A stretch of DNA of 39,646 nt from an uncultured Methylococcaceae bacterium (GCA_903944165.1 CAJAQT010000195.1:1-39646); one strand, 5' to 3'. Shown: positions 24,301 through 33,911, numbered from the stretch's first letter. The notes: generated from the letters alone by a model not told the origin. Program-made: numbers and translations.

Positions 24301-26112
24301 TTAATTTTTTGACGCGCGTTTACGCTCGTTTTCAGTTAATAATTTTTTTCTTAAACGAATTGATTTTGGCGTAACCTCAACCAATTCATCTTCTGCAATA
24401 AATTCTAAAGCTTGTTCTAAGGTTAATTTTTGAATTCTTGCCAAAGTTAATGCCTCGTCTGTTCCTGAAGCACGAACGTTGGTCAATTGCTTTGGTTTAC
24501 ATGGATTTACACATAAATCATTACTACGCGAATGCAATCCAACTAACATGCCTTCATAAATTTCATCACCATTAACTAATAATAAATCACCGCGTTCTTG
24601 CAAAGGATGTAATGAATAGGTAACTGCTTTACCTGCAACCATAGAAATCATCACGCCACGTAAACGCGCCCCCACTTCGCCTTGTTTCATCGGACCATAA
24701 TGATCGAAGACATGGTATAACAAGCCAGTTCCTGAGGTGGCCGTCATAAACTCAGTCTGAAAACCAATTAATCCTCGTGAAGGCATCATGTATTCCAAAC
24801 GTATACGTCCTTTACCATCAGGAACCATGTTGGTCAATTCACCTTTACGATCACCTAGTTTTTCCATGATAGAACCTTGATGCTCATCTTCAACTTCAAT
24901 GGTTACCATTTCAAAAGGTTCACATTTTTTACCATCAATTTCTTTTAAAATAACTTCAGGGCGAGAAACGCCCATTTCAAAACCTTCGCGACGCATGTTT
25001 TCAATCAGGACAGATAAGTGTAATTCACCACGGCCTGAGACTTTAAATTTATCTGGGTCTCCAGTATCTTCAACACGTAAAGCAACGTTATGCTGTAATT
25101 CTTTTTCTAATCTGTCACGAATCTGACGTGTTGTAATAAATTTACCTTCTTTTCCTGCAAAAGGTGAATTATTGACTTGAAAGGTCATCGATACCGTTGG
25201 CTCATCAACAGATAATGGCGGCAAAATTTCTACTTGCTCTGGATGACAAATAGTATCTGAAATTTCAAGCTTTTCAATACCAGCAAAGGCAATAATATCA
25301 CCCGCACGCGCTTCGGTTACTTCAATACGATCTAAACCATGAAAACCATAAATTTGTAGCATTTTACCTTTACGCTCAACTCCTTCACGATTAACAACTA
25401 CTAATTGTTGATTGGTTTTTATGGTACCTCGCTGAATACGTCCAACCCCAATAACGCCAACATAAGTATTATAATCAAGACTCGATACTTGCATTTGGAA
25501 CAGACCGTCAAGATCAACGGGAGGTGGGCTCACTTTGTCGATAATCGTTTGAAATAATGGCGTCATATCGCCGCTGGTTACTGTGGATTCTAAGCCTGCA
25601 TAACCATTAATAGCTGAGGCATAAACAATTGGAAAATCTAATTGTTCATCAGTTGCACCAAGACGATCAAATAAATCAAAGGTTTGATCAACTACCCAAT
25701 CAGGGCGTGCGCCTGGTCTATCGATTTTATTAATAACTACAATAGGATGCAGGCCTAAAGCGAAGGCCTTTTGTGTTACAAATCGCGTTTGTGGCATAGG
25801 ACCATCAACGGCATCAACCAGTAATAACACTGAATCTACCATCGATAATACACGTTCTACTTCACCACCAAAATCAGCATGACCTGGTGTGTCAACGATA
25901 TTAATATGGTAACCATTCCAATCTAAAGCGGTATTTTTTGCCAAAATAGTAATGCCACGCTCTTTTTCAATATCGTTGGAATCCATCATGCGCTCAGTGA
26001 CTTTAGTATGTGCCGCAAAGGTGCCAGATTGTTGTAACAATTTATCAACTAAGGTGGTTTTGCCATGGTCAACATGGGCGATGATGGCGATATTTCTTAA
26101 TTTTTCGATCAC
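24301..26112 (-). CDS. typA: Ribosome-associated GTPase TypA/BipA
   Basis: TypA/BipA is a translational GTPase that binds 70S ribosomes and helps 50S assembly and stress or cold adaptation. The 603 residues match the family. G motifs are AHVDHGKTT (P-loop, about 12-20), [12 protein letters not shown] (G3) and [12 protein letters not shown] (G4). Domain II, III and V equivalents and the C-terminal BipA-specific domain follow ([38 protein letters not shown]). The start [11 protein letters not shown] matches the family. About 135 bp separate it from leuD downstream, so it may be a separate transcription unit. Confidence 0.97.
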   Translation of the reverse strand: MIEKLRNIAIIAHVDHGKTTLVDKLLQQSGTFAAHTKVTERMMDSNDIEKERGITILAKNTALDWNGYHINIVDTPGHADFGGEVERVLSMVDSVLLLVDAVDGPMPQTRFVTQKAFALGLHPIVVINKIDRPGARPDWVVDQTFDLFDRLGATDEQLDFPIVYASAINGYAGLESTVTSGDMTPLFQTIIDKVSPPPVDLDGLFQMQVSSLDYNTYVGVIGVGRIQRGTIKTNQQLVVVNREGVERKGKMLQIYGFHGLDRIEVTEARAGDIIAFAGIEKLEISDTICHPEQVEILPPLSVDEPTVSMTFQVNNSPFAGKEGKFITTRQIRDRLEKELQHNVALRVEDTGDPDKFKVSGRGELHLSVLIENMRREGFEMGVSRPEVILKEIDGKKCEPFEMVTIEVEDEHQGSIMEKLGDRKGELTNMVPDGKGRIRLEYMMPSRGLIGFQTEFMTATSGTGLLYHVFDHYGPMKQGEVGARLRGVMISMVAGKAVTYSLHPLQERGDLLLVNGDEIYEGMLVGLHSRSNDLCVNPCKPKQLTNVRASGTDEALTLARIQKLTLEQALEFIAEDELVEVTPKSIRLRKKLLTENERKRASKN

Positions 26113-26249
26113 TTGAATGTACTCTAAGGGTTAAAAAAACGTGTCGCTCCTGCATTAAACAAGAGCGCCAATAAGACGTATAAAATTAATGAGAATAGTA
26201 CCTTGTAGTACAAATATACATTACGAGAGCACTAGCTTATTATAGGGAT

Positions 26250-26642
26250 TTAAGTCTGTTGCCAAGGTAAGCCTGAAAAACGCCATCCTGACAGGGTACT
26301 TCTGTGGTTTGCGTCATTTAATGCCCCTTCAAAACCACCCATAATATTGATTAATTGCACATAGCCAGCTTGTTCTAGCATTTTTGCTGCTTCAAGCGAT
26401 CTTTGTCCACTGCGGCATAATAATAAAATAGGAATATGACGATCAGCAGCAATTGCCTCCACCTGTGGCAAAAATAATTCATTACTTTGCCAATCAGGAA
26501 GTTCTTTCCACGGAATTAACACTGCATTAAGTGGATGTCCAACAAAATCATATTCTGCTTTTGTTCTTACATCGAGCAAAAGCGCATTGGGAGTATTTTT
26601 TATAAATTCCCAAGCTGTTAGGGGTAACCATTGTTCAATCAT
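26250..26642 (-). CDS. Single-domain rhodanese-like sulfurtransferase
   Basis: This 130-residue protein is one rhodanese domain: LLLDVRTKAEYDFVGHPLNAV, then LLLCRSGQRSLEAAKMLE with the active-site Cys76 in a six-residue loop, and the closing GYVQLINIMGGFEGAL. The loop CRSGQRS is of the persulfide-forming type. The C-terminal extension after GGFEG (about 25 residues, ending SGWRFSGLPW) is seen in many family members. It carries no signal peptide, so it is cytoplasmic. It lies 137 bp upstream of typA; the physiological acceptor is unknown. Confidence 0.9.
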   Translation of the reverse strand: MIEQWLPLTAWEFIKNTPNALLLDVRTKAEYDFVGHPLNAVLIPWKELPDWQSNELFLPQVEAIAADRHIPILLLCRSGQRSLEAAKMLEQAGYVQLINIMGGFEGALNDANHRSTLSGWRFSGLPWQQT

Positions 26643-26839
26643 AAGCGATATTCTGAACTAATAAGAGGGGGTTAATTATTTTATGTGCTATGCACTTAGC
26701 ATTTTAACCCAATTGAAGACATTTTGTGCAGCCAAACGTAACGCTCAGCAAAACTCATTAAAACGGTTTCGATCAATCACCTTAATAATACAGCTTTAGC
26801 TAGGTATCTTGCGAAAGCTGCTCATATCATAAAATTTTT

Positions 26840-27748
26840 TTATTCGGTTCCTGGCATACTCACTTGTGGCCCTAACCATTCTTGTAAAAAATCTAAAAAA
26901 CTTCTTACTTTAGCGGAAAGATATTTTCGATGTGGATATACAGCGTGAATATCCAAAGGGGGCAAGGTGTAGTTTTCTAATACAGGCTTTAATTTACCTC
27001 GTTCAATATCCCGCGCCACTACATACGAGGCCAACATAACTAGCCCCAAGCCATCGATTGCCGCAACCCTAATTGCATCGGCTACATTAGCCTGCAAACG
27101 CCCTGATACTGTAATCACAGAACAGCCACTGTCACTTTTAAACTTCCACTTGTTTCGTGGTGAGCTCGCCCAATTAACAAGACAACTATGTTCTAACAAA
27201 TCTTCTGGTTTAATGGGTATACCGTAACGCAATAAATAATCTGGTGAACCGCAAACAACCATTGATGAAGTGGCTAATTTTCTTGCAACCATACTGGTAT
27301 CGTCTAAGGCACCTAAATAAATTGCCACATCGATACCACCATCAATTAAATCCCCTGGATTACTTTGTAGTATTAATTCTACGGTTAAATCGGTATGAAT
27401 TTTTAAAAACTCCGTTATCGCACGCGTAATATGTGTTGCACCAATGACTGGCGGCGCACTTACTTTTAATATCCCACGCGGCTCAGTTTGCATGTGTGTT
27501 ACCGCGGATTCCATCTCTTCAACATCAAGTAAAACTTGTTGGCAACGCTCTAAATATGAGCCTCCGACATCAGTTAAACTTAAACTTCGCGTTGTTCGAT
27601 TAAAAAGCCTTGTCCCCAAACTGCTTTCCAATTGCATAATATGCTTGGTTGCCATTGCTCTGGAAATACCCAATTCTCTGGCACCTCCCGCAAAACTACC
27701 CGAGCGCGCAACCCGCACAAAGACATTCATACTGGTTAATTTATCCAC
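26840..27748 (-). CDS. LysR-family transcriptional regulator
   Basis: This 302-residue regulator has an N-terminal winged helix-turn-helix (about 1-60: FVRVARSGSFAGGARELGIS, then LESSLGTRLFNRTTRSL), a linker helix and a periplasmic-binding-like effector domain (ILKVSAPPVIGATHITRAI onward). The sequence is close to the AaeR/DsdC-unrelated 'DNA-binding transcriptional activator' subgroup common in proteobacteria (similar to PP-type LysR regulators with the VSAP motif). The target is unknown. It is divergent from the 50-residue membrane protein at 27995-28147, and LysR proteins commonly control a divergent neighbour, so that gene is the first candidate. The ATG is at 27748. Confidence 0.92.
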   Translation of the reverse strand: MDKLTSMNVFVRVARSGSFAGGARELGISRAMATKHIMQLESSLGTRLFNRTTRSLSLTDVGGSYLERCQQVLLDVEEMESAVTHMQTEPRGILKVSAPPVIGATHITRAITEFLKIHTDLTVELILQSNPGDLIDGGIDVAIYLGALDDTSMVARKLATSSMVVCGSPDYLLRYGIPIKPEDLLEHSCLVNWASSPRNKWKFKSDSGCSVITVSGRLQANVADAIRVAAIDGLGLVMLASYVVARDIERGKLKPVLENYTLPPLDIHAVYPHRKYLSAKVRSFLDFLQEWLGPQVSMPGTE

Positions 27749-27891
27749 TTACGTTCCTCAATAATTTAAACAACACAATTATTTATTCAGTGATTTTACA
27801 AGCCCTGTTAAATCCCGTGCTAGGTGAATAAAAAAATATTGACTTTCTTACTGTTTCTTTAAAACAAACAATCAATTTAATATTTAGCGTA

Positions 27892-27919
27892 TTGTATACA
27901 AAAAATATCTCTGTATAGT
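27892..27919 (+). promoter_or_regulatory. Candidate promoter and operator for the small membrane protein
   Basis: A -35-like TTGTAT (27892-27897) and -10-like TATAGT (27914-27919) are 16 bp apart, about 75 bp before the ATG at 27995. The -35 lies in the perfect palindrome TTGTATACAA (27892-27901), a possible regulator site between lysR and this gene. Sequence match only. Confidence 0.4.
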
Positions 27920-27994
27920 GAGCACCAAGTTACAAAAAAACAACATAGATTAAAAAAACCTCCACACTTTTTTAACTTTTACAGGATATAGACA

Positions 27995-28147
27995 ATGAAT
28001 AACTTTAGAAAAGATATATTGATCGGGTTAATGTTTATTGCCGGTATTTGGAGTTTTATTTCCGGTGAATTCATATTCTCAACCGTTTTATTCGCTGGTT
28101 CAGCGATTTACAGTAATATTGTGATTAGAGCCCAACTTAAAAGCTAA
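27995..28147 (+). CDS. Small two-helix membrane protein, 50 residues
   Basis: A short frame starts at ATG 27995, preceded by AGGA at 27983-27986 with an 8 bp spacing, and stops at TAA 28145-28147. The peptide begins MNNFRKDILIGLMFIAGIWS and has two hydrophobic segments (about 8-23 and 26-45, broken by GEF) and a basic end (RAQLKS), so it looks like a small hairpin membrane protein. Upstream is a promoter-like dyad; downstream is a strong terminator. These signals together make it a likely real gene. No family is recognised. It is divergent from lysR. Confidence 0.7.
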   Translation: MNNFRKDILIGLMFIAGIWSFISGEFIFSTVLFAGSAIYSNIVIRAQLKS

Positions 28148-28182
28148 TCATCCCCTTTAACTACCTCCTGGTGTTATACCCA

Positions 28183-28211
28183 CAAGCAAAATTCCTCATG
28201 ATATTTGCTTG
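28183..28211 (+). repeat. Hairpin preceding terminator
   Basis: CAAGCAAA (28183-28190) pairs with TTTGCTTG (28204-28211) around a 13-base loop, just before the main terminator. It may protect the 3' end of the small-protein message or be a tandem terminator. Confidence 0.4.
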
Positions 28212-28216
28212 TCTTT

Positions 28217-28253
28217 ACCTCTCATTACGGCAACGTAATGAGAGGTTTTTTTT
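28217..28253 (+). terminator. Strong intrinsic terminator
   Basis: ACCTCTCATTAC (28217-28228) and GTAATGAGAGGT (28235-28246) form a perfect 12-base stem with a six-base loop, followed by an eight-T run (28246-28253). It ends the small membrane-protein transcript. On the other strand it lies downstream of lpd but would have an A-run before and no T-run after, so it is mainly a plus-strand terminator. Confidence 0.85.
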
Positions 28254-28328
28254 GCCCTAAAATTTTGTAGCATTTTTACGACACACGATGAAACAGACTA
28301 ACCTCCCCCATCGTGGGCATTAATAGTC

Positions 28329-29756
28329 TTACTTTTTCACGTATAAATCAGTAATGGTGCCGGTTATCATTTCTGCTGCGAAGGCAAACGTTTCTGATAA
28401 TGTTGGATGAGGATGAATTGTCAGCCCAATATCTTCAGCATCTGCGCCCATCTCTAACGCCAATACTGCCTCGGCGATTAATTCTCCTGCGTTTGCACCG
28501 ACCATGCCTGCACCAATAATACGTCCGGTTTCTTTATCACAAAGAATTTTAGTCATTCCTTCTTTACGACCCATCGCCAATGAGCGACCACTTGCCGCCC
28601 ACGGAAAACTGCCTTTTTCATACGCAATGCCTTGTTCTTTTGCTTGATTTTCAGTAACTCCCATCCAGGCAATTTCAGGATCTGTGTAGGCAACGGACGG
28701 TATTGTTAACGCATCAAAACTTGCTTTATGTCCTGCGATAACTTCTGCAGCAACTTTACCTTCATGAACGGCTTTATGCGCTAACATTGGGTTACCAACG
28801 ATATCGCCTATTGCAAAAATGTGTGGCACAGTAGTGCGTTGCTGCTTATCGACAGAAATAAAACCTTGTGCTGTGAGGTCAATACCTGCTTGCTGTGCTG
28901 CAATCAATTTACCATTAGGTTTACGTCCAACTGCAACGAGTACAGCATCAAAAACTTCTGCTTCTGGAGCTGTTTTATTTGCATCCTCAGCGGCAAAGCT
29001 TACTTTTAAACCCTCTGACTCGACCTCAATTGCTGTTACTTTGGTATTTAACCAAATGTTTTTGTATTGTTTTTTAATACGACGCAATAAAGGCGTAACT
29101 AAATCTTTATCACAACCAGGAATAATTTGATCCATCAACTCAACAACACTAATTTCTGATCCTAAGGCATGATAAACCGTTGCCATTTCCAAACCAATAA
29201 TACCGCCGCCAACAATTAATAATTTTTTTGGAATCTGTGTTAATGCTAAAGCATCGGTTGAATCCCATAACCGTGCATCATGATTTGGAAATACCGGAAT
29301 CTGAGTAGCATGTGAACCTGCGGCAATAATGGCATGTTCAAATTCAATGTATTGCTCACCTGACTCGGTGCTTACCAGTAAACGATGTGCTGATTCAAAT
29401 TGTCCGTTACCATGAATAACCGTGACTTTGCGTTGTTTAGCTAAACCTGACAAGCCATCATTTAAGGTTTTAGTCACACTTTCTTTCCATGCACGAATTT
29501 TATCTAAATCAAGACTTGGTGCTGCAAACTCAACACCATGCTGCGCCATTTCTTGAGCTTCATGAATAACTAAGGCGATATGCAGTAACGCTTTTGAAGG
29601 GATACATCCTACATTTAAACAGACTCCGCCTAAGACTGGATCACGTTCAACTAAAATGACTTTTTTACCTAAATCTGCTGCGCGAAATGCTGCACTATAG
29701 CCACCAGGACCGCCGCCTAACACTAAAACTTCTGTATTGATAACTGTATCAGTCAT
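28329..29756 (-). CDS. lpd: Dihydrolipoyl dehydrogenase (E3 of pyruvate dehydrogenase)
   Basis: E3 reoxidises dihydrolipoamide on E2 and reduces NAD+, using FAD and a redox disulfide. The 475 residues contain the FAD motif VLGGGPGGYSAAFRAADLG (about 12-30), the disulfide GGVCLNVGC with Cys46 and Cys51, the NAD motif LIVGGGIIGLEMA and the C-terminal His-Glu pair in IHPHPTLSETF. It closes the aceE-aceF-lpd operon, 14 bp after aceF, so it most likely serves pyruvate dehydrogenase first and may be shared with other complexes. Confidence 0.97.
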   Translation of the reverse strand: MTDTVINTEVLVLGGGPGGYSAAFRAADLGKKVILVERDPVLGGVCLNVGCIPSKALLHIALVIHEAQEMAQHGVEFAAPSLDLDKIRAWKESVTKTLNDGLSGLAKQRKVTVIHGNGQFESAHRLLVSTESGEQYIEFEHAIIAAGSHATQIPVFPNHDARLWDSTDALALTQIPKKLLIVGGGIIGLEMATVYHALGSEISVVELMDQIIPGCDKDLVTPLLRRIKKQYKNIWLNTKVTAIEVESEGLKVSFAAEDANKTAPEAEVFDAVLVAVGRKPNGKLIAAQQAGIDLTAQGFISVDKQQRTTVPHIFAIGDIVGNPMLAHKAVHEGKVAAEVIAGHKASFDALTIPSVAYTDPEIAWMGVTENQAKEQGIAYEKGSFPWAASGRSLAMGRKEGMTKILCDKETGRIIGAGMVGANAGELIAEAVLALEMGADAEDIGLTIHPHPTLSETFAFAAEMITGTITDLYVKK

Positions 29757-29770
29757 GTTTAATTCCTTAA

Positions 29771-31093
29771 TTAAAGTAACAAGCGACGAATATCACTTAA
29801 ATTTTGTATCACCACTGACATAAAACGTGCGCCTTCTGCACCATCAATGACTCGGTGATCGTAAGTTAAATCTAAAGGCAGCATTAATCGTGGAACAAAT
29901 TCTGCACCATTCCAAACTGGCTGCATTTTGGCCCGTGTCACCCCTAATATTGCCACCTCAGGCGCATTAACAATCGGCGTAAATGCAGTGCCGCCAATGC
30001 CGCCTAAACTGGATATTGTCATGCAACCGCCTTGCATATCCGCAGGCAATAACTTACCTTGCCTAGCCTTTGTGCTCTTTTCTGCTAATTCAAGAGCCAA
30101 CTGATTGATTGATTTATTATTTACATCTCGTAACACGGGCACAACCAAGCCATTGGGCGTATCTACGGCAATACCAATATTAAAGTATTTTTTTAGTAAT
30201 AACTGTTCGCCATCACTGGATAACGAAGCATTGAAGCTGGGAAATTGCTGCATAGCAGCAACTAAGGCTTTAATAATGAACAGTAAGCCCGTAATTTTAA
30301 GCTCGTCTTTACCTTTTTCAGCATTCAAGGTGCTTCTAAACGCTTCTAAATCAGTGATATCGGCTTCATCGTGATAGGTCACCATAGGTAAATTTAACCA
30401 AACACGTGTTAAATTTTGTCCAGTCAGTTTTTTTATTTTACTTAAACTTTTAGCTTCAATTTCACCAAATACAGAAAAATCAATAACGGGAATTGCAGGG
30501 ATTGCAGCAGCCCCAGAAACGGGCTTGCCATCAAGCATGATTTTTTTCACCCACTCTTTAACATCTTCTTTAAGGAGTCGTCCTTTGCGACCACTACCTA
30601 AACTTACCTTGTTAATATCTACTCCTAATTCACGAGCAAACAAACGTACTGCTGGCGACGCATGCGCTTTTCTAGTCGTCGTGCTCGATGCAATAGGCAG
30701 TGCCTGTTGAGCACTCTTAACTGATTGCGGTGCAGGGCTTGCTGTTGCAATGCTGGCGATATTAGTCGCTAGCACTGGCTCAGTTACCGGTGCTAATACT
30801 TCTGCCACCACAGGCGCTTGGGGAGTATTCTCTAGTTCAGTAGGGACAACTGTCGCGACTAAGGTGCCTTCCTGAACTTTATCGCCGGCTTTAATAAATA
30901 TTTGCTGAATTCGTCCTTGCACTGGAGACGGCAACTCCATCGTTGCTTTGTCTGTTTCTAATGTCGCAACCGTCTGATCGATTATGATCAACTCTCCGAC
31001 GCAAATTAATACTTCAACAACGTCAATTGATGGGACATTGCCCACATCAGGAACCTTAATTTCAATTAAGTTAGCTATTTTTTTATCGGTCAT
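29771..31093 (-). CDS. aceF: Dihydrolipoyllysine acetyltransferase (E2 of pyruvate dehydrogenase)
   Basis: E2 is the core that carries acetyl groups on lipoyl-lysine to CoA. The 440-residue chain holds one lipoyl domain (lipoylated Lys49 in TLETDKATMELPS), an Ala/Pro-rich linker (about 90-140), a peripheral subunit-binding domain (SPAVRLFARELGVDINKV) and the catalytic domain with TYDHRVIDG (His413, Asp417). E. coli AceF has three lipoyl domains; one is present here. The domain order and length fit an E2 paired with a homodimeric E1. The start ATG is 16 bp after aceE. The operon order is aceE-aceF-lpd. Confidence 0.96.
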   Translation of the reverse strand: MTDKKIANLIEIKVPDVGNVPSIDVVEVLICVGELIIIDQTVATLETDKATMELPSPVQGRIQQIFIKAGDKVQEGTLVATVVPTELENTPQAPVVAEVLAPVTEPVLATNIASIATASPAPQSVKSAQQALPIASSTTTRKAHASPAVRLFARELGVDINKVSLGSGRKGRLLKEDVKEWVKKIMLDGKPVSGAAAIPAIPVIDFSVFGEIEAKSLSKIKKLTGQNLTRVWLNLPMVTYHDEADITDLEAFRSTLNAEKGKDELKITGLLFIIKALVAAMQQFPSFNASLSSDGEQLLLKKYFNIGIAVDTPNGLVVPVLRDVNNKSINQLALELAEKSTKARQGKLLPADMQGGCMTISSLGGIGGTAFTPIVNAPEVAILGVTRAKMQPVWNGAEFVPRLMLPLDLTYDHRVIDGAEGARFMSVVIQNLSDIRRLLL

Positions 31094-31109
31094 AATTATT
31101 GTCCTTGGA

Positions 31110-33788
31110 TTAAATTAACCACGGGGCCTTAACATCTGCCGCTAAATTATATTTAGCGATGGCTACATCAATTTTAGCTAACTCAAATTGACCAATATCC
31201 GCCAAACTTTTTAACGCTGCGACAGTAATATGAAAGCGATCGACTTCAAAAAAACGTCGTAAGTTTTCACGGGTATCTGAGCGTCCAAAACCATCAGTGC
31301 CTAAAACAGTATATGACGCTGTAATAAGCCCACGAATTTGTTCAGCAAATGCTCGGGTATAATCTGTTGCGGCAATGACTGGCCCTACAGCATTCGCTAA
31401 ACAATTGGCAACATGTGCTTGTTTAGGTGTTTCAGTAGGATGTAAACGATTCCAACGTTCACAAAGTTGACCATCTCGGGCAAGCTCAGTAAAACTTGGG
31501 CAACTCCATAAATCAGCGGCTACGCCCCAATCTTCAAGTAATAATGTTGCCGCAAATTCCGCCTCACGAAAAATACTACCTGAACCTAATAATTGAACGC
31601 GCAAGGGATTTTCAGGCGCGGTTTGACTAAAAGCATACATGCCTTTAATAATATTTTGCTCTTCACCTTTAGGAATTGCCGGATGCTCATAGTTTTCGTT
31701 CATAACCGTGATGTAGTAAAACACATCTTCTTGTTCAACATACATACGGCGCAAACCGTCTTGAATAATGACGGCTAATTCATAGGAATACGTGGGGTCA
31801 TAAGCCACGCAATTAGGCACTGTTGCCGCCATTAAATGACTATGCCCATCCTCATGCTGCAAGCCTTCACCATTTAAGGTGGTACGTCCTGCGGTTCCCC
31901 CCATTAAGAATCCACGCGTTCGTTGGTCAGCAGCCGCCCATATCAAATCACCCACACGTTGAAAACCAAACATTGAGTAATAGATAAAGAACGGAATCAT
32001 CGGCACATTATGTGTTGAATATGACGTACCCGCCGCAATCCAATCACACAAGCCACCGGCTTCATTAATCCCTTCTTGCAACACTTGACCGTGCTTATCT
32101 TCTTTATAAAACATTAATTGATCAGCATCTTGAGGCGTATATAACTGGCCCACTTGCGACCAAATCCCCAATTGCCTAAACATGCCCTCCATACCAAAGG
32201 TACGAGATTCATCAGGAATAATTGGCACGATACGACGACCAATAGTTTTATCTTTAACTAAGATGTTTAACAATCTGACGAAGGCCATCGTGGTAGAAAT
32301 TTCTCGCCCTTCCCCACTCGCTTCTAATAAGGCTTTAAAATCACTTAATACCGGCACATCTAAGGAATATGATTTTGTTCTTCTGGCAGGCAAATGCCCA
32401 CCTAATTCGGTACGGCGCTGCTGCATGTAGGCTAATTCTTTTGAACCTTCGGCAAAAGTAAGGTAAGGCAATTCATGCAATTGATCATCGGTTACGGGTA
32501 AGGCATAACGATCGCGAAAAATGCCTAAGGAACTTGGGCTCATTTTCTTTTGTTGATGGGTAATATTCTGTGCTTGACCAGATTCCCCCATACCATAACC
32601 TTTAATTGTTTTTGCCAAAATTACCGTAGGCTGACCTTGATGATTTACCGCTGAATGAAAAGCAGCATATACTTTAGAGGGATCATGACCGCCACGATTT
32701 AATTCCCAAATATCACGATCTGACCAATCCGCTACCATGGCACGTAATTCAGGTGTGTTAAAGAAAAACTCTCGCACATAGGCGCCATCTTTCGCCTTGA
32801 AGGTTTGGAAATCACCATCAACACATTGCATCATCCGCGCTACTAATAAACCATGTTTATCGCGTGCAAGTAAGGTATCCCAACGCTGCCCCCAAACAAC
32901 TTTAATCACATTCCAACCTGCACCTCGGAATTCACTTTCTAATTCTTGAATTATCTTGCCATTACCACGCACTGGACCATCAAGACGTTGCAAGTTGCAG
33001 TTAACGACAAAAATTAAATTATCTAACTTCTCGCGGCCAGCCATACCAATTGCGCCCAATGATTCTGGCTCGTCTGTTTCTCCATCACCAAGGAAACTCC
33101 ACACTTTTCGATTGGACGTGTCCGCAAAACCACGGTCTTGTAAATAGCGCATAAAACGGGCTTGATAGATAGCCATAATCGGGCCTAAGCCCATTGACAC
33201 AGTTGGAAATTGCCAAAAATCTGCCATTAACCAGGGATGCGGATAAGACGATAAACCATTGCCATGAACTTCTTGTCGGAAATTGTCTAATTGCTCAACA
33301 TTAAAACGCCCCATTAAAAACGCCCGCGCATAATCACCTGGGGTTAAATGCCCTTGGGTATAGACTAAATCGCCTCCATGTTGCTCAGAAGGTGCATGCC
33401 AAAAATGGTTATACCCGACATCGTATAAAGTTGCCGCTGAAGCAAAACTAGCGATATGTCCTCCGACATTAGTATGTTTATTGGCTCTTAACACCATCAT
33501 CATGGCGTTCCAACGTACATACGAACGAATGCGTTGTTCGATGGTGGCATCACCCGGGAATTGTGCTTGTCGTTCAACGGGAATGGTATTTAGATACGCG
33601 GTGTTGGCACTAAAAGGTACATCAAAGCCTGATTTACGCGTGACAGCCACTAATTGTTCAATTAAATAATGCGCTCGCTCACTCCCATCTTGTTCAAGAA
33701 CGGCCTGTAAGGATTCTATCCATTCCCTAGTTTCTTCTGGATCAATATCATTTTGTCCAGTAATTTCCGAAATTAAATTGTTCGTCAT
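31110..33788 (-). CDS. aceE: Pyruvate dehydrogenase E1 component (homodimeric AceE type)
   Basis: E1 decarboxylates pyruvate with thiamine diphosphate and acetylates the E2 lipoyl group. The 892 residues match the homodimeric AceE family (887 in E. coli). The TPP motif GDGETDEPESLGAIG followed by NLIFVVNCNLQRLDGPVRGN is intact, as are the N-terminal GGHIASFASAATLYDVGYNHF and DFRQ-type HGNGLSSYPHP segments. A good ribosome-binding site AGGAAG precedes the ATG at 33788. It heads the pdh operon and the 258 bp upstream contain candidate control elements. Confidence 0.98.
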   Translation of the reverse strand: MTNNLISEITGQNDIDPEETREWIESLQAVLEQDGSERAHYLIEQLVAVTRKSGFDVPFSANTAYLNTIPVERQAQFPGDATIEQRIRSYVRWNAMMMVLRANKHTNVGGHIASFASAATLYDVGYNHFWHAPSEQHGGDLVYTQGHLTPGDYARAFLMGRFNVEQLDNFRQEVHGNGLSSYPHPWLMADFWQFPTVSMGLGPIMAIYQARFMRYLQDRGFADTSNRKVWSFLGDGETDEPESLGAIGMAGREKLDNLIFVVNCNLQRLDGPVRGNGKIIQELESEFRGAGWNVIKVVWGQRWDTLLARDKHGLLVARMMQCVDGDFQTFKAKDGAYVREFFFNTPELRAMVADWSDRDIWELNRGGHDPSKVYAAFHSAVNHQGQPTVILAKTIKGYGMGESGQAQNITHQQKKMSPSSLGIFRDRYALPVTDDQLHELPYLTFAEGSKELAYMQQRRTELGGHLPARRTKSYSLDVPVLSDFKALLEASGEGREISTTMAFVRLLNILVKDKTIGRRIVPIIPDESRTFGMEGMFRQLGIWSQVGQLYTPQDADQLMFYKEDKHGQVLQEGINEAGGLCDWIAAGTSYSTHNVPMIPFFIYYSMFGFQRVGDLIWAAADQRTRGFLMGGTAGRTTLNGEGLQHEDGHSHLMAATVPNCVAYDPTYSYELAVIIQDGLRRMYVEQEDVFYYITVMNENYEHPAIPKGEEQNIIKGMYAFSQTAPENPLRVQLLGSGSIFREAEFAATLLLEDWGVAADLWSCPSFTELARDGQLCERWNRLHPTETPKQAHVANCLANAVGPVIAATDYTRAFAEQIRGLITASYTVLGTDGFGRSDTRENLRRFFEVDRFHITVAALKSLADIGQFELAKIDVAIAKYNLAADVKAPWLI

Positions 33789-33880
33789 GAGTTCTTCCTA
33801 TGGGCGAGTATTCTTGTTAAGTAATTAGACAGGGCTAAAAAGACGGTTAGTAATGCGACTTTAAATTTATTTATGAGGTT

Positions 33881-33911
33881 ATTTCAATGATTTTTTTTGA
33901 TTCATTGAAAT
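33881..33911 (-). promoter_or_regulatory. AT-rich dyad in the aceE leader
   Basis: ATTTCAATGA (33881-33890) and TCATTGAAAT (33902-33911) are a perfect 10-base inverted repeat around an 11-base T-rich centre, about 95-125 bp upstream of aceE. It does not resemble the E. coli PdhR box, so it may be a site for a different regulator or an RNA hairpin in the leader. A -10-like TATACT (minus strand, 33983-33988) lies further upstream. Confidence 0.4.

Noticed and set aside
30105-33669. Plus-strand frames opposite aceF and aceE
   Set aside because: Shadows of large conserved enzymes on the minus strand.
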